This document shows, piece by piece, positions 11,397 through 25,779 of a DNA stretch of 64,000 nt (positions are counted from its first letter, which is position 1; every line of letters starts with the position of its first letter). The DNA lies in assembly GCF_051401765.1 (NCBI RefSeq), contig NW_027480463.1, forward strand, positions 1,364,001 through 1,428,000, given 5' to 3'. The DNA comes from Calliopsis andreniformis (Eukaryota; Arthropoda; Insecta; Hymenoptera; Andrenidae). Below the pieces are notes generated by a model. That model made no database searches. It was given only the letters and a program-made list of their open reading frames with translations, and was not told the DNA's origin. The translations under genes and the position numbers were made by a program.

Positions 11397-14300
11397 TTGT
11401 CAATCCTCAGTCCTGAGTATAATATCCTCAATTCACAGTTTTCAATACTCAATACTCAATCTGCAATCTTCAAATCTCTATCCACAGACATCAATTCTCA
11501 TCACTCAACCCTCAACACTCAGTCCTCAACGTTCAATCCTCAATCCTCAATTCTCAATCTTCGATCCTCTATACTGAATCTTGAATCCTCAATCCTCAAT
11601 CCTCAGTCCTCAATCCTCAATCCTGTATATTCAATGCTCAGTCCCCAATCCTCAATCCTCAATCCTCAATCCTCAATCATCAATCCTCAACACCCAATCC
11701 TCAATCTCCAATCCTCAATCCTCAATCCTCAATTCTCAATCCTCAATCCTCAGTCCTCAGACCTCAAATCTCAATGCTCAACCCTCAGCCCTTATCGTCA
11801 ATCCTCAAACCTCAATCCTCAGTCCTCAATCGTCAATCCTCAATCCTCAATCTTCAATCCACAATACTCAACCTTCAATCCTCAATCCTCAATCTTCAAT
11901 CCTCAATATTCAATCCTCAATACTCAATTTTCAATACTCAATCCGCAATCATCAATCCTCAATCCTGAATCCTCAGTCATCAATCCTCAATCTTCAATAC
12001 TCAATCGTCAATCCCCAGTCCTCAATCCTGAATCCTCAATCCTCGTACCTCAAACCTCAATCCTCAACCCTCAGACCTCATCCTCAATTCTCAATTCTCA
12101 ATCCGCAATCCTCAACACTCAAGCTTCAATCCTCAATAATCAACATCCAATCCTAGATCCCCAATCCCCAATCATCAATCCTTAATCCTCAACCTTCAAT
12201 CCTCAATCCCCAGTCCTCAATCTTCAATCCTCAATGCCCAGTCCTCAATCCTCAATCCTAAGTCCTCAATCCTCAACCCTCAGTCCTCGTCATCAATCCT
12301 CAACCCTCAATAGTCAATCCGCAATCTTCAATCATCAATACTCAATCTTCAACACTCAATCCTCAATACTCAATCCTCAATCCTCATTACTCAATCCCCA
12401 GTCCTCAGTCCTCAATCTTCAATACTCAATCCGCCAATCCTCAATATTCAACACACAACCCTCAACCATCAATCCTCAATACTCAACCATCAACCCTCAA
12501 TTCTCAATACTCAGTAGAATATCCTGAATTCTCAGCTTTCAATACTCAATCCTCAATCTTCAATCTTCAAATCTCCATCCACAAACATCAATTCTCATCT
12601 CTCATCCCTCAACACTCAGTCCTCAATATTCAATCCTCAATCCTCAATCCTCAATCCTCATTCCTCAAACCTCAATCCTCAAACATCAGTCCTCATCCTC
12701 AATTCTCAATTCTCAATCCTCAATCCTCAATCCTCAACACTCTATCTTCAATCCTAAATAATCAATCTCCAATACTAGATCCTCAATCCCCAATCCTCAA
12801 TCCTCAATACCCAATCCTCAATACCCAATCTTCAATTCTCAATCCTCAATTCTCAATCCTCAATCTTCAATCCACAATCCCCAATCCTCAATCCTCAATC
12901 CTCATTCTTCAATCCTCAATACCCAATCCTCAATCTTCAATACTCAATCCTCAATTCTCAATCTTCAATCCTCAATACTGAATCTTCAATCCTCAATCCA
13001 GAATCCACAATCCTCAATCCTCAATCCTCAACCCTCAATCCTGAATATTCAATCCTCAGTCCCCAATCCTCAATCCTCAATCCTCAATCCTCATTCTTCA
13101 ATCCTCAATACCCAATCCTCAATCTTCAATCCTCAATCCTCAATCCTCAATTCTCAATCCTCAATCCTCAGTCCTCAGACCTCAAACCTCAATCCTCAAC
13201 CCTCCGCCCTCATCGTAAATCCTCAAACCTCAATCCTCAGTCCTCAATCCTCAATGATCAATTCTCAATCCTCAATCCTCAGTCCTCAATCCTCAATCCT
13301 CAATCCTCAATCCTCAAACTTCAATCCTCAATACTCAATCTTCAATCCTCAATCCTCAATTCTAAATCGTCAATACTCAATCCTCAATCGTCAATCCTCA
13401 ATCCCCAATCCCCAATCCTCGATCTTCAATCCTCAATCCTCAATTCTAAATCCTCAATAATCAACCTTCAATCCTCAATACTCAATCTTCAATCCTCAAT
13501 CCTCAAGCCTCAATCCTCAATGCTCTATCCTCAATCCTCAGTCCTCAAACCTCAATCCTGGAACCACAATCCTGAATCCTCAATCTTCAGACCTCAACCT
13601 TCAGACTTCAGACCTCAACAATCAGTTGTCAATCCTCAATCCTAAATAGAATATCATCAATTCACAGTTTTCCATACTAAATTCTCAATCTGCAACCTTC
13701 GAAACTCTATCCACAAACATCAATCCTCATCACTCAACACTCAACTCTCAGTCCCCAATCCTCAATCTTCAATACTCTATACTCAATCCTCAATCCTCAA
13801 TCCTCAATCCTCAATCCTCAATCCTCAATCCTCAATCTTCAATCCTCAATACTCAATATTCAATCCTCAATACTCAATCCTCAATTCTCAATCTTCAATC
13901 CTCAATCCGCAATCATCAATCCTCAATCCTCAATCCTCAGTCATCAATCCTCAAACCTCAGTCCTCATCCACAATTCTCAATCGTCAACCCTCAATCCAC
14001 AAACCACAATCCTCAACTGTCAGTCCTCGTCCTCAATCCTCAACCCTCAATCCTCAATCCTCAATCATCAATCATCAATACTCAATCTTCAATCCTCAAT
14101 CCTCAATCCTCAATCCTCATTCCTCAAACCTCAATCCTCAACCCTCAGTCCTTATCCTCAATTCTCAATTCTCAATCCTCAATACTCAATCCTCAATTCT
14201 GAATTCTCAACCCCGTATCCTCAATCTTCAGCCCTCAGTCCTCAACAATCAGTTGTCAATTATCAATCCTCAATAGAATATCATCAATTCACAGTTTTCA

Positions 14301-15389
14301 ATACTCAATGCTCAATATGCAATCTTCAAATATCTACCCACAAACATCAATTCTCATCACACAACCCTCAACACTCAGTCCCCAATCCTCAATCTTCAAT
14401 CCTCAATCCTCAATCCTCAATCCTCAATCCTCAATCCTCAATCTTCAATCATCAATACTCAATCATCAATCCTCAATTCTCAATCCTCAATCCTCAATCC
14501 TCAATACTCAATCCTCAATACTCAATCTTCAATACCCAATCATCAATCCTCAATCCTCAATCCTCATTCTTCAATCCTCAATACCCAATCCTCAATCTTC
14601 AATCCTTAATCCTCAATCCTCAATTCTCAATCCTCAGTCCTCAGTCCTCAGTCCTAAAACCTCAACCCTCAACCATCAGCCCTCATCCTCAATCCTCAAT
14701 CCTCATTCCTCAATCCTCAACCTTCAATCCTCAATTCTCAATATTCAATCCTCAATTCTGAATCCTCAATCCTCAATCCTCATTCTTCAATCCTCAATAC
14801 CCAATCCTCAATCTTCAATCCTCTATCCTCAATCCTCAATTCTCGATCCTCAATCCACAGTCCTCAGACCTCAGTCCTCAAACCCCAATCCTCAACCCTC
14901 AGCCCTCATCCTCAATCCTCAATCCTCAACCTCAATCCTCAATATTCAATCCTCAATACTCAGTCTTCAATCCTCAATCCTCAGTCCTCAAACCTCAATT
15001 CTGAATCCTCAACCCTGATTCCTCAATCTTCAGCCCTCAGCCCTCAACAATCAGTTGTCAATCTTCAATCCTGAGTATAATATCCTCAATTCACAGTTTT
15101 CAATACTCAATACTCAATCTGCAATCTTCAAATCTCTATCCACAGACATCAATTCTCATCACTCAACCCTCAACACTCAGTCCTCAACGTTCAATCCTCA
15201 ATCCTCAATTCTCATTTTTCGATCCTCTATACTGAATCTTTAATCCTCAATCCTCAATCCTCAATCCTCAATCCTCAATCCTGTATATTCAATCCTCAGT
15301 CCCCAATCCTCAATCCTCAATCCTCAATCCTCATTCATCAATCCTCAACACCCAATCCTCAATCTCCAATCCTCAATCCTCAATCCTCA
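11397..15389. repeat. Family A block with boxes of types 1, 2 and 3
   Basis: Boxes in order have landmarks at 11415 (type 2), 12517 (type 3), 13649 and 14276 (type 1 pair) and 15073 (type 2). Spacings of 1,102, 1,132, 627 and 797 bp are each seen elsewhere in family A. This gives the clearest full cycle of family A: type 2, type 3, type 1 subtype, type 1, about 3.66 kb from one type 2 (11415) to the next (15073). Confidence 0.85.
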
Positions 15390-17700
15390 ATTCTCAATCC
15401 TCAATCCTCAGTCCTCAGACCTCAAATCTCAATGCTCAACCATCAGCCCTCATCGTCAATCCTCAAACCTCAATCCTCAGTCCTCAATCGTCAATCCTCA
15501 ATCCTCAATCTTCAATCCACAATACTCAACCTTCAATCCTCAATCCTCAATCCACAATCCTCAATATTCAATCCTCAATACTCACTTTTCAATACTCAAT
15601 CCGCAATCATCAATCCTCAATCCTGAATCCTCAGTCATCAATCCTCAATCTTCAATACTCAATCGTCAATCCCCAGTCCTCAATCCTGAATCCTCAATCC
15701 TCGTACCTCAAACCTCAATCCTCAACCCTCAGACCTCATCCTCAATTCTCAATTCTCAATCCAAAATCCTCAACCCTCAAGCTTCAATCCTCAATAATCA
15801 ACATCCAATTCTAGATCCCCAATCCCCAATCCCCAATCCACAATCCTTAATCCTCAACCTTCAATCCTCAATCCCCAGTCCTCAATCTTCAATCCTCAAT
15901 GCCCAGTCCTCAATCCTCAATCCTCAGTCCTCAATCCTCAACCCTCAGTCCTCGTCATCAATCCTCAACCCTCAATAATCAATCCGCAATCTTCAATCAT
16001 CAATACTCAATCTTCAATCCTCAATCCTCAATTCTCAATCTTCAATCCTCAATACTGAATCTTCAATCCTCAATCCTGAATCCACAATCCTCAATCCTCA
16101 ATCCTCAATCCTCAATCCTGAATATTCAATCCTCAGTCCCCAATCCTCAATCCTCAATCCTCAATGCTCATTCTTCAATCCTCAATACCCAATCCTCAAT
16201 CTTCAATCCTCAATCCTCAATCCTCAATTCTCAATCCTCAATCCTCAGTCCTCAGACCTCAAACCTCAATCCTCAACCCTCAGCCCTCATCGTCAATCCT
16301 CAAACCTCAATCCTCAGTCCTCAATCCTCAATGCTCAATTCTCAATCCTCAATCCTCAGTCCTCAATCCTCAATCCTCAATCCTCAATCCTCAATCTTCA
16401 ATCCTCAATACTCAATCTTCAATCCTCAATCCTCAATTCTAAATCGTCAATACTCAATCCTCAATCGTCAATCCTCAATCCCCAATCCCCAATCCTCGAT
16501 CTTCAATCCTCAATCCTCAATTCTAAATGCTCAACAATCAACCTTCAATCCTCAATACTCAATCTTCAATCCTCAATCCTCAAGCCTCAATCCTCAATGC
16601 TCTATCCTCAATCCTCAGTCCTCAAACCTCAATCCTGGATCCTCAATCCTGAATCCTCAATCTTCAGACCTCAACCTTCAGACTTCAGACCTCAACAATC
16701 AGTTGTCAATCCTCAATCCTAAATAGAATATCATCAATTCACAGTTTTCCATACTAAATTCTCAATCTGCAACCTTCGAAACTCTATCCACAAACATCAA
16801 TCCTCATCACTCAACACTCAACTCTCAGTCCCCAATCCTCAATCTTCAATACTCTATCCTCAATCCTCAATCCTCAATCCTCAATCCTCAATCCTCAATC
16901 CTCAATCCTCAATCTTCTCATCCTCAATACTCAATATTCAATCCTCAATACTCAATCCTCAATTCTCAATCTTCAATCCTCAATCCGCAATCATCAATCC
17001 TCAATCCTCAATCCTCAGTCATCAATCCTCAAACCTCAGTCCTCATCCACAATTCTCAATCGTCAACCCTCAATCCACAAACCACAATCCTCAACTGTCA
17101 GTCCTCGTCCTCAATCCTCAACCCTCAATCCTCAATCCTCAATCATCAATCATCAATACTCAATCTTCAATCCTCAATCCTCAATCCTCAATCCTCATTC
17201 CTCAAACCTCAATCCTCAACCCTCAGTCCTTATCCTCAATTCTCAATTCTCAATCCTCAATACTCAATCCTCAATTCTGAATTCTCAACCCCGTATCCTC
17301 AATCTTCAGCCCTCAGTCCTCAACAATCAGTTGTCAATTATCAATCCTCAATAGAATATCATCAATTCACAGTTTTCAATACTCAATGCTCAATATGCAA
17401 TCTTCAAATATCTACCCACAAACATCAATTCTCATCACACAACCCTCAACACTCAGTCCCCAATCCTCAATCTTCAATCCTCAATCCTCAATCCTCAATC
17501 CTCAATCCTCAATCCTCAATCTTCAATCATCAATACTCAATCATCAATCCTCAATTCTCAATCCTCAATCCTCAATCCTCAATACTCAATCCTCAATACT
17601 CAATCTTCAATACCCAATCATCAATCCTCAATCCTCAATCCTCATTCTTCAATCCTCAATACCCAATCCTCAATCTTCAATCCTTAATCCTCAATCCTCA
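15390..17700. repeat. 2,311-bp tandem unit, copy 1
   Basis: Landmarks 16726 and 19037 are 2,311 bp apart. I found no difference between the two copies in the stretches I compared, including the long open frames at 15,899-16,726 and 18,210-19,037. A type-3 box expected near 16,000 is missing because of an internal deletion. Boxes present have landmarks at 16726 and 17354. Confidence 0.9.
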
Positions 17701-20011
17701 ATTCTCAATCCTCAATCCTCAGTCCTCAGACCTCAAATCTCAATGCTCAACCATCAGCCCTCATCGTCAATCCTCAAACCTCAATCCTCAGTCCTCAATC
17801 GTCAATCCTCAATCCTCAATCTTCAATCCACAATACTCAACCTTCAATCCTCAATCCTCAATCCACAATCCTCAATATTCAATCCTCAATACTCACTTTT
17901 CAATACTCAATCCGCAATCATCAATCCTCAATCCTGAATCCTCAGTCATCAATCCTCAATCTTCAATACTCAATCGTCAATCCCCAGTCCTCAATCCTGA
18001 ATCCTCAATCCTCGTACCTCAAACCTCAATCCTCAACCCTCAGACCTCATCCTCAATTCTCAATTCTCAATCCAAAATCCTCAACCCTCAAGCTTCAATC
18101 CTCAATAATCAACATCCAATTCTAGATCCCCAATCCCCAATCCCCAATCCACAATCCTTAATCCTCAACCTTCAATCCTCAATCCCCAGTCCTCAATCTT
18201 CAATCCTCAATGCCCAGTCCTCAATCCTCAATCCTCAGTCCTCAATCCTCAACCCTCAGTCCTCGTCATCAATCCTCAACCCTCAATAATCAATCCGCAA
18301 TCTTCAATCATCAATACTCAATCTTCAATCCTCAATCCTCAATTCTCAATCTTCAATCCTCAATACTGAATCTTCAATCCTCAATCCTGAATCCACAATC
18401 CTCAATCCTCAATCCTCAATCCTCAATCCTGAATATTCAATCCTCAGTCCCCAATCCTCAATCCTCAATCCTCAATGCTCATTCTTCAATCCTCAATACC
18501 CAATCCTCAATCTTCAATCCTCAATCCTCAATCCTCAATTCTCAATCCTCAATCCTCAGTCCTCAGACCTCAAACCTCAATCCTCAACCCTCAGCCCTCA
18601 TCGTCAATCCTCAAACCTCAATCCTCAGTCCTCAATCCTCAATGCTCAATTCTCAATCCTCAATCCTCAGTCCTCAATCCTCAATCCTCAATCCTCAATC
18701 CTCAATCTTCAATCCTCAATACTCAATCTTCAATCCTCAATCCTCAATTCTAAATCGTCAATACTCAATCCTCAATCGTCAATCCTCAATCCCCAATCCC
18801 CAATCCTCGATCTTCAATCCTCAATCCTCAATTCTAAATGCTCAACAATCAACCTTCAATCCTCAATACTCAATCTTCAATCCTCAATCCTCAAGCCTCA
18901 ATCCTCAATGCTCTATCCTCAATCCTCAGTCCTCAAACCTCAATCCTGGATCCTCAATCCTGAATCCTCAATCTTCAGACCTCAACCTTCAGACTTCAGA
19001 CCTCAACAATCAGTTGTCAATCCTCAATCCTAAATAGAATATCATCAATTCACAGTTTTCCATACTAAATTCTCAATCTGCAACCTTCGAAACTCTATCC
19101 ACAAACATCAATCCTCATCACTCAACACTCAACTCTCAGTCCCCAATCCTCAATCTTCAATACTCTATCCTCAATCCTCAATCCTCAATCCTCAATCCTC
19201 AATCCTCAATCCTCAATCCTCAATCTTCTCATCCTCAATACTCAATATTCAATCCTCAATACTCAATCCTCAATTCTCAATCTTCAATCCTCAATCCGCA
19301 ATCATCAATCCTCAATCCTCAATCCTCAGTCATCAATCCTCAAACCTCAGTCCTCATCCACAATTCTCAATCGTCAACCCTCAATCCACAAACCACAATC
19401 CTCAACTGTCAGTCCTCGTCCTCAATCCTCAACCCTCAATCCTCAATCCTCAATCATCAATCATCAATACTCAATCTTCAATCCTCAATCCTCAATCCTC
19501 AATCCTCATTCCTCAAACCTCAATCCTCAACCCTCAGTCCTTATCCTCAATTCTCAATTCTCAATCCTCAATACTCAATCCTCAATTCTGAATTCTCAAC
19601 CCCGTATCCTCAATCTTCAGCCCTCAGTCCTCAACAATCAGTTGTCAATTATCAATCCTCAATAGAATATCATCAATTCACAGTTTTCAATACTCAATGC
19701 TCAATATGCAATCTTCAAATATCTACCCACAAACATCAATTCTCATCACACAACCCTCAACACTCAGTCCCCAATCCTCAATCTTCAATCCTCAATCCTC
19801 AATCCTCAATCCTCAATCCTCAATCCTCAATCTTCAATCATCAATACTCAATCATCAATCCTCAATTCTCAATCCTCAATCCTCAATCCTCAATACTCAA
19901 TCCTCAATACTCAATCTTCAATACCCAATCATCAATCCTCAATCCTCAATCCTCATTCTTCAATCCTCAATACCCAATCCTCAATCTTCAATCCTTAATC
20001 CTCAATCCTCA
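17701..20011. repeat. 2,311-bp tandem unit, copy 2
   Basis: Repeats copy 1 apparently without change. The left junction near 17,700 joins the stretch following a type-1 box to the stretch found before base 15,430, which is the expected product of unequal exchange between units. Downstream of 20,011 the sequence resumes as in 14,620-15,390. Landmarks are at 19037 and 19665. Confidence 0.9.
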
Positions 20012-23000
20012 ATTCTCAATCCTCAGTCCTCAGTCCTCAGTCCTAAAACCTCAACCCTCAACCATCAGCCCTCATCCTCAATCCTCAATCCTCATTCCTC
20101 AATCCTCAACCTTCAATCCTCAATTCTCAATATTCAATCCTCAATTCTGAATCCTCAATCCTCAATCCTCATTCTTCAATCCTCAATACCCAATCCTCAA
20201 TCTTCAATCCTCTATCCTCAATCCTCAATTCTCGATCCTCAATCCACAGTCCTCAGACCTCAGTCCTCAAACCCCAATCCTCAACCCTCAGCCCTCATCC
20301 TCAATCCTCAATCCTCAACCTCAATCCTCAATATTCAATCCTCAATACTCAGTCTTCAATCCTCAATCCTCAGTCCTCAAACCTCAATTCTGAATCCTCA
20401 ACCCTGATTCCTCAATCTTCAGCCCTCAGCCCTCAACAATCAGTTGTCAATCTTCAATCCTGAGTATAATATCCTCAATTCACAGTTTTCAATACTCAAT
20501 ACTCAATCTGCAATCTTCAAATCTCTATCCACAGACATCAATTCTCATCACTCAACCCTCAACACTCAGTCCTCAACGTTCAATCCTCAATCCTCAATTC
20601 TCATTTTTCGATCCTCTATACTGAATCTTTAATCCTCAATCCTCAATCCTCAATCCTCAATCCTCAATCCTGTATATTCAATCCTCAGTCCCCAATCCTC
20701 AATCCTCAATCCTCAATCCTCATTCATCAATCCTCAACACCCAATCCTCAATCTCCAATCCTCAATCCTCAATCCTCAATCCTCAATCTCCAATCCTCAA
20801 TCCTCAATCCTCAATTCTCAATCCTCAATCCTCAGTCCTCAGACCTCAAATCTCAATGCACAACCATCAGCCCTCATCGTCAATCCTCAAACCTCAATCC
20901 TCAGTCCTCAATCGTCAATCCTCAATCCTCAATCTTCAATCCACAATACTCAACCTTCAATCCTCAATCCTCAATCCACAATCCTCAATATTCAATCCTC
21001 AATACTCAATTTTCAATACTCAATCCGCAATCATCAATCCTCAATCCTGAATCCTCAGTCATCAATCCTCAATCTTCAATACTCAATCGTCAATCCCCGG
21101 TCCTCAATCCTGAATCCTCAATCCTCGTACCTCAAACCTCAATCCTCAACCCTCAGACCTCATCCTCAATTCTCAATTCTCAATCCGCAATCCTCAACCC
21201 TCAAGCTTCAATCCTCAATAATCAACATCCAATTCTAGATCCCCAATCCCCAATCCCCAATCCACAATCCTTAATCCTCAACCTTCAATCCTCAATCCCC
21301 AGTCCTCAATCTTCAATCCTCAATGCCCAGTCCTCAATCCTCAATCCTCAGTCCTCAATCCTCAACCCTCAGTCCTCGTCATCAATCCTCAACCCTCAAT
21401 AATCAATCCGCAATCTTCAATCATCAATACTCAATCTTCAACGCTCAATCCTCAATACTCAATCCTCAATCCTCAATACTCAATCCCCAGTCCACAGTCC
21501 TCAATCTTCAATACTCAATCCGCCAATCCTCAATATTCAACACACAACCCTCAACCATCAATCCTCAATACTCAACCATTAATCCTCAATTCTCAATACT
21601 CAGTAGAATATCCTGAATTCTCAGTTTTCAATACTCAATCCTCAATCTTCAATCTTCAAATCTCCATCCACAAACATCAATTCTCATCTCTCATCCCCCA
21701 ACACTCAGTCCTCAATATTCAATCCTCAATCCTCAATCCTCAATCCTCATTCCTCAAACCTCAATCCTCAAACCTCAGTCCTCATCCCCAATTCTCAATT
21801 CTCAATACCCAATCCTCAATACCCAATCTTCAATTCTCAATCCTCAATTCTCAATCCTCAATCTTCAATCCTCAATCCCCAATCCTCAATCCTCAATCCT
21901 CATTCTTCAATCCTCAATACCCAATCCTCAATCTTCAATCCTCAATCCTCAATTCTCAATCTTCAATCCTCAATACTGAATCTTCAATCCTCAATCCTGA
22001 ATCCACAATCCTCAATCCTCAATCCTCAGTCCTCAATCCTGAATATTCAATCCTCAGTCCCCAATCCTCAATCCTCAATCCTCAATGCTCATTCTTCAAT
22101 CCTCAATACCCAATCCTCAATCTTCAATCCTCAATCCTCAATCCTCAATTCTCAATCCTCAATCCTCAGTCCTCAGACCTCAAACCTCAATCCTCAACCC
22201 TCAGCCCTCATCGTCAATCCTCAAACCTCAATCCTCAGTCCTCAATCCTCAATGCTCAATTCTCAATCCTCAATCCTCAGTCCTCAATCCTCAATCCTCA
22301 ATCTTCAATCCTCAATCTTCAATCCTCAATACTCAATCTTCAATCCTCAATCCTCAATTCTAAATCGTCAATACTCAATCCTCAATCGTCAATCCTCAAT
22401 CCCCAATCCCCAATCCTCGATCTTCAATCCTCAATCCTCAATTCTAAATGCTCAACAATCAACCTTCAATCCTCAATACTCAATCTTCAATCCTCAATCC
22501 TCAAGCCTCAATCCTCAATGCTCTATCCTCAATCCTCAGTCCTCAAACCTCAATCCTGGATCCTCAATCCTGAATCCTCAATCTTCAGACCTCAACCTTC
22601 AGACTTCAGACCTCAACAATCAGTTGTCAATCCTCAATCCTCAATAGAATATCATCAATTCACAGTTTTCCATACTAAATTCTCAATCTGCAATCTTCGA
22701 ATCTCTATCCACAAACATCAATCCTCATTACTCAACCCTCAACCCTCAGTCCCCAATCCTCAATCTTCAATCCTCTATCCTCAATCCTCAATCCTCAATC
22801 CTCAATCCTCAATCCTCAATTCTCAATCCTCAATCTTCAATCCTCAATACTCAATATCCAATCCTCAATACTCAATCCTCAATTCTCAATCTTCAATCCT
22901 CAATCCGCAATCATCAATCCTCAATCCTCAATCCTCAGTCATCAATCCTCAAACCTCAGTCCTCATCCACAACTCTCAATCGTCAACCCTCAATCCACAA

Positions 23001-23100
23001 ACAACAATCATCAACTGTCAGTCCTCGTCCTCAATCCTCAACCCTCAATCCTCAATCCTCAATCTTCAATCCTCAATCCTCAATCCTCAATCATCAATCC
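20012..23100. repeat. Family A, right end of the first A block
   Basis: Boxes have landmarks at 20462 (type 2), 21606 (type 3) and 22647 (type 1 subtype). A 35-bp tandem duplication (five heptamers) lies near 20,751-20,790, seen as two CAATCTCC-bearing stretches. It accounts for most of the stretching of the type 2 to type 3 distance from 1,102 to 1,144 bp. The family A signature, the ACTGTCAGTCC stretch near 23,010, is the last one before family B begins. Confidence 0.84.
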
Positions 23101-24940
23101 TCAATACCCAATCTTCAATCCTCAATCCTCAATCCTCAGCCCTCAGTCCTCATTCTTCAATCCTCAATACCCAATCCTCAACCTTCAATACTCAATCCTC
23201 AATCCTCAATCCTCAATCCTCAATCCTCAATCATCAATCCTCAATCTTCAATCCTCAATACTCAATCGTCAATCCTCAATGCTCAATCTTCGATCCTCAA
23301 TCCTCAACCCTCAATCCTCATCCTTCAATCCTCAATACCCAATCCTCAATCTTCAATCCTGAATCCTCAATCCTCAACCCTCAGTCCTCATTCTTCAATC
23401 CTCAATAACCAATCCTCAATCTTCAATCCTCAATCCTCAATCCTTAATTCTCAATCCTCAATCCTCAATCCTCAGACCTCAAACATCAATACTCAACCCT
23501 CAGTCCTCGTCCTCAATCCACAACACTCAATCCTCAATCCTCAATCTTCAATCATCAATATTCAATCTTCAATCCTCAATCCTCAATGCTCAATCCTCAA
23601 TCCTCAATCCTCAATGTTCAATCCTCAATACCCAATCCTCAATATTCAATCCTCAAACCTCAATCCTCAATCCTCAATCCTCAATCCTCAGTCCTGAAAC
23701 CACAATCCTGAATCCTCAATCCTGAATCGTCAATCTTCAACCCTCAGTCCTCAACAATCAGTTGTCAATCCTCAATCCTCACTAGAATATCCTCAGTCGA
23801 GAGCTTTCCATACGCAATACTCAATCTGCAATCTTCAAATCTCTATCCACAAACATCAACTCTCATCACTCAACCCTCAACACTCAGTCCTCAATGTTCA
23901 ACCCTCAATCCTCAATTCTCAATCTTCAATCCTCAATACTCAATCTTAAATCCTCAATCCTCAACCCTCAATACCCAATCCTCAATCTTCAATCCTCAAT
24001 CATCAATCCTCACTTCTCAACCCTCAATCCTCAACCCTCAATCCTCAATCCTCATTCTTCAATCATAAATACCCAATTCTCAATCGTCAATCCTCAATCT
24101 TCAATCCTCAATACTCAATTTTTAATCCTCAATCCTCAATCCTCAATCCTCAATCCTCAATCTTCAATCCTCAATCCTCAATCCTCAATACTCAATCCTC
24201 AATCATCAATCCTCAATCTTCAATCCTCAATACTCAATCTTCAGTCCTCAATTCTCAATCCTCAATTCTCAATAAACACACCTCAAACATCAATACTGAA
24301 CCCTCAGTCCTTGTCCTCAATCCACAACCCTCAATCCCCAATCCTCAATCTTAAATCGTCAACATTCAATATTCAGTCCTCTATCCTCAATCCTCAATTC
24401 TCAATCTTCAATCCTCAATACTCAATCTTTAATCCTCAATCCTCAATTCTCCATATTCAATCCTCAATCCCCAATACTCAATCCTCAATACTCAATCCTC
24501 AATCATCAATCTTCAATCTTCACTTACTCAATCCTCAATCCTCGATCCTCAATCCTCGATCCTCAATTCTCAATCCTCAATCATCAATCCTCAATCTTCA
24601 ATCCTCAATACTCAATCTTTAATCCTCAATCCTCAATCCTCAATCTTCAATCTTCAATCCTCAATCCGCAATCGTCAATCCTCAATCCTCAATCCTCAAT
24701 CCTCAATCCTCAATCTTCAATCCTCAATACTCAATCTTCAATCCTCATTCCTCAATCCTCAACCCTCAGTCCTCATTCTTCAATCCCCAATAACCAATCC
24801 TCAATCTTCAATCCTCGATCCTCAATCCTCAATTCTCAATCCTCAATCCTCAATCCTCAGACCTCAAACCTCAATTCTCAATCCTCAATCCTCAGTCCTC
24901 AAACCTCAATCCTGAATCCTCAACCTTCAGACCTCCGTCC

Positions 24941-25080
24941 TCAACAATCAGTAGTCAATTCTCAATCCTCAATAGAATATCATCAGTTCACAGTTTTCAA
25001 TACTCAATACTGAATCTGTAATCTTTAAATCTCTATCCACAAACATCAATACTCATCACTCAAACCACAACACTCAGTCC
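24941..25080. repeat. 140-bp box, type 1b (family B form)
   Basis: Keeps AATATCA as in type 1 but has TACTGAATCTGTAA in its middle and TCTTTAAATC or CCTTTAAATC. Copies have GAATAT at 24975, 35017, 36303, 53719 and 62425. It bridges the two families, so it may be close to a common ancestor; that is inference from shared units. Confidence 0.8.
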
Positions 25081-25639
25081 CCAATCCTCAATCTTCAATC
25101 CTCAATCCTCAATCCTCAATCCTCAATACTCAAATTTCAATCCTCAATACTCAATCATGAATCCTCAATCCTCAATCCTCAATCCTCAATGCTCCACCCT
25201 CAATCGTCAGTCTTCAATCCTCAATACTCAATCTTCAATCCACAATCCTCAATCCTCAACCCTCAATCCTCATCCTTCAATCCTCAATACCCAATCCACA
25301 ATCTTCAATCCTCAATCCACAATCCTCAATTCTCAATCCTCAATCCTCAGTCCTCAGTCCTTAAACCTCAAACCTCAACCCTCAGCCCTCATCCTCAATC
25401 CTCAATCCTCAATCCTCAATCCATAATCTTCAATCCTCAATACTCAATCTTCAATCCTCAATCCTCAAACCTCAATGTTCAATCCTCAATGTTCAATCCT
25501 CAATACCCAATCCTCAATCTTCAATCCTCAATCCTCAATCCTCAATCCTCAATCCTCACCCCTCAATCCTCAATCCTCAGTCCTCATATCACAATCCTGA
25601 ATCCTCAATCCTGAATCCTCAATCTTCAGCCCTCAGTCC

Positions 25640-25779
25640 TCAGCAATCAGTTGTCAATCCTCAATCCTCACTAGAATATCCTCAGTTCAGAGTTTTCCAT
25701 ACGCAATACTCAACCTGCAATCTTCAAATCTCTATCCACAAACATCAATTCTCATCACTCAACCCTCAACACTCAGTCC
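25640..25779. repeat. 140-bp box, type 5 (exemplar)
   Basis: Box with TCACTAG or TCACCAG before AATATCC, then usually TCAGTTC, AGAGTTT, TCCATAC and GCAATAC. Copies have landmarks at 23785, 25674, 26555, 28784, 47652 and 47898, all in family B. The last two are only 246 bp apart, the product of a junction near 47,780. Confidence 0.85.
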
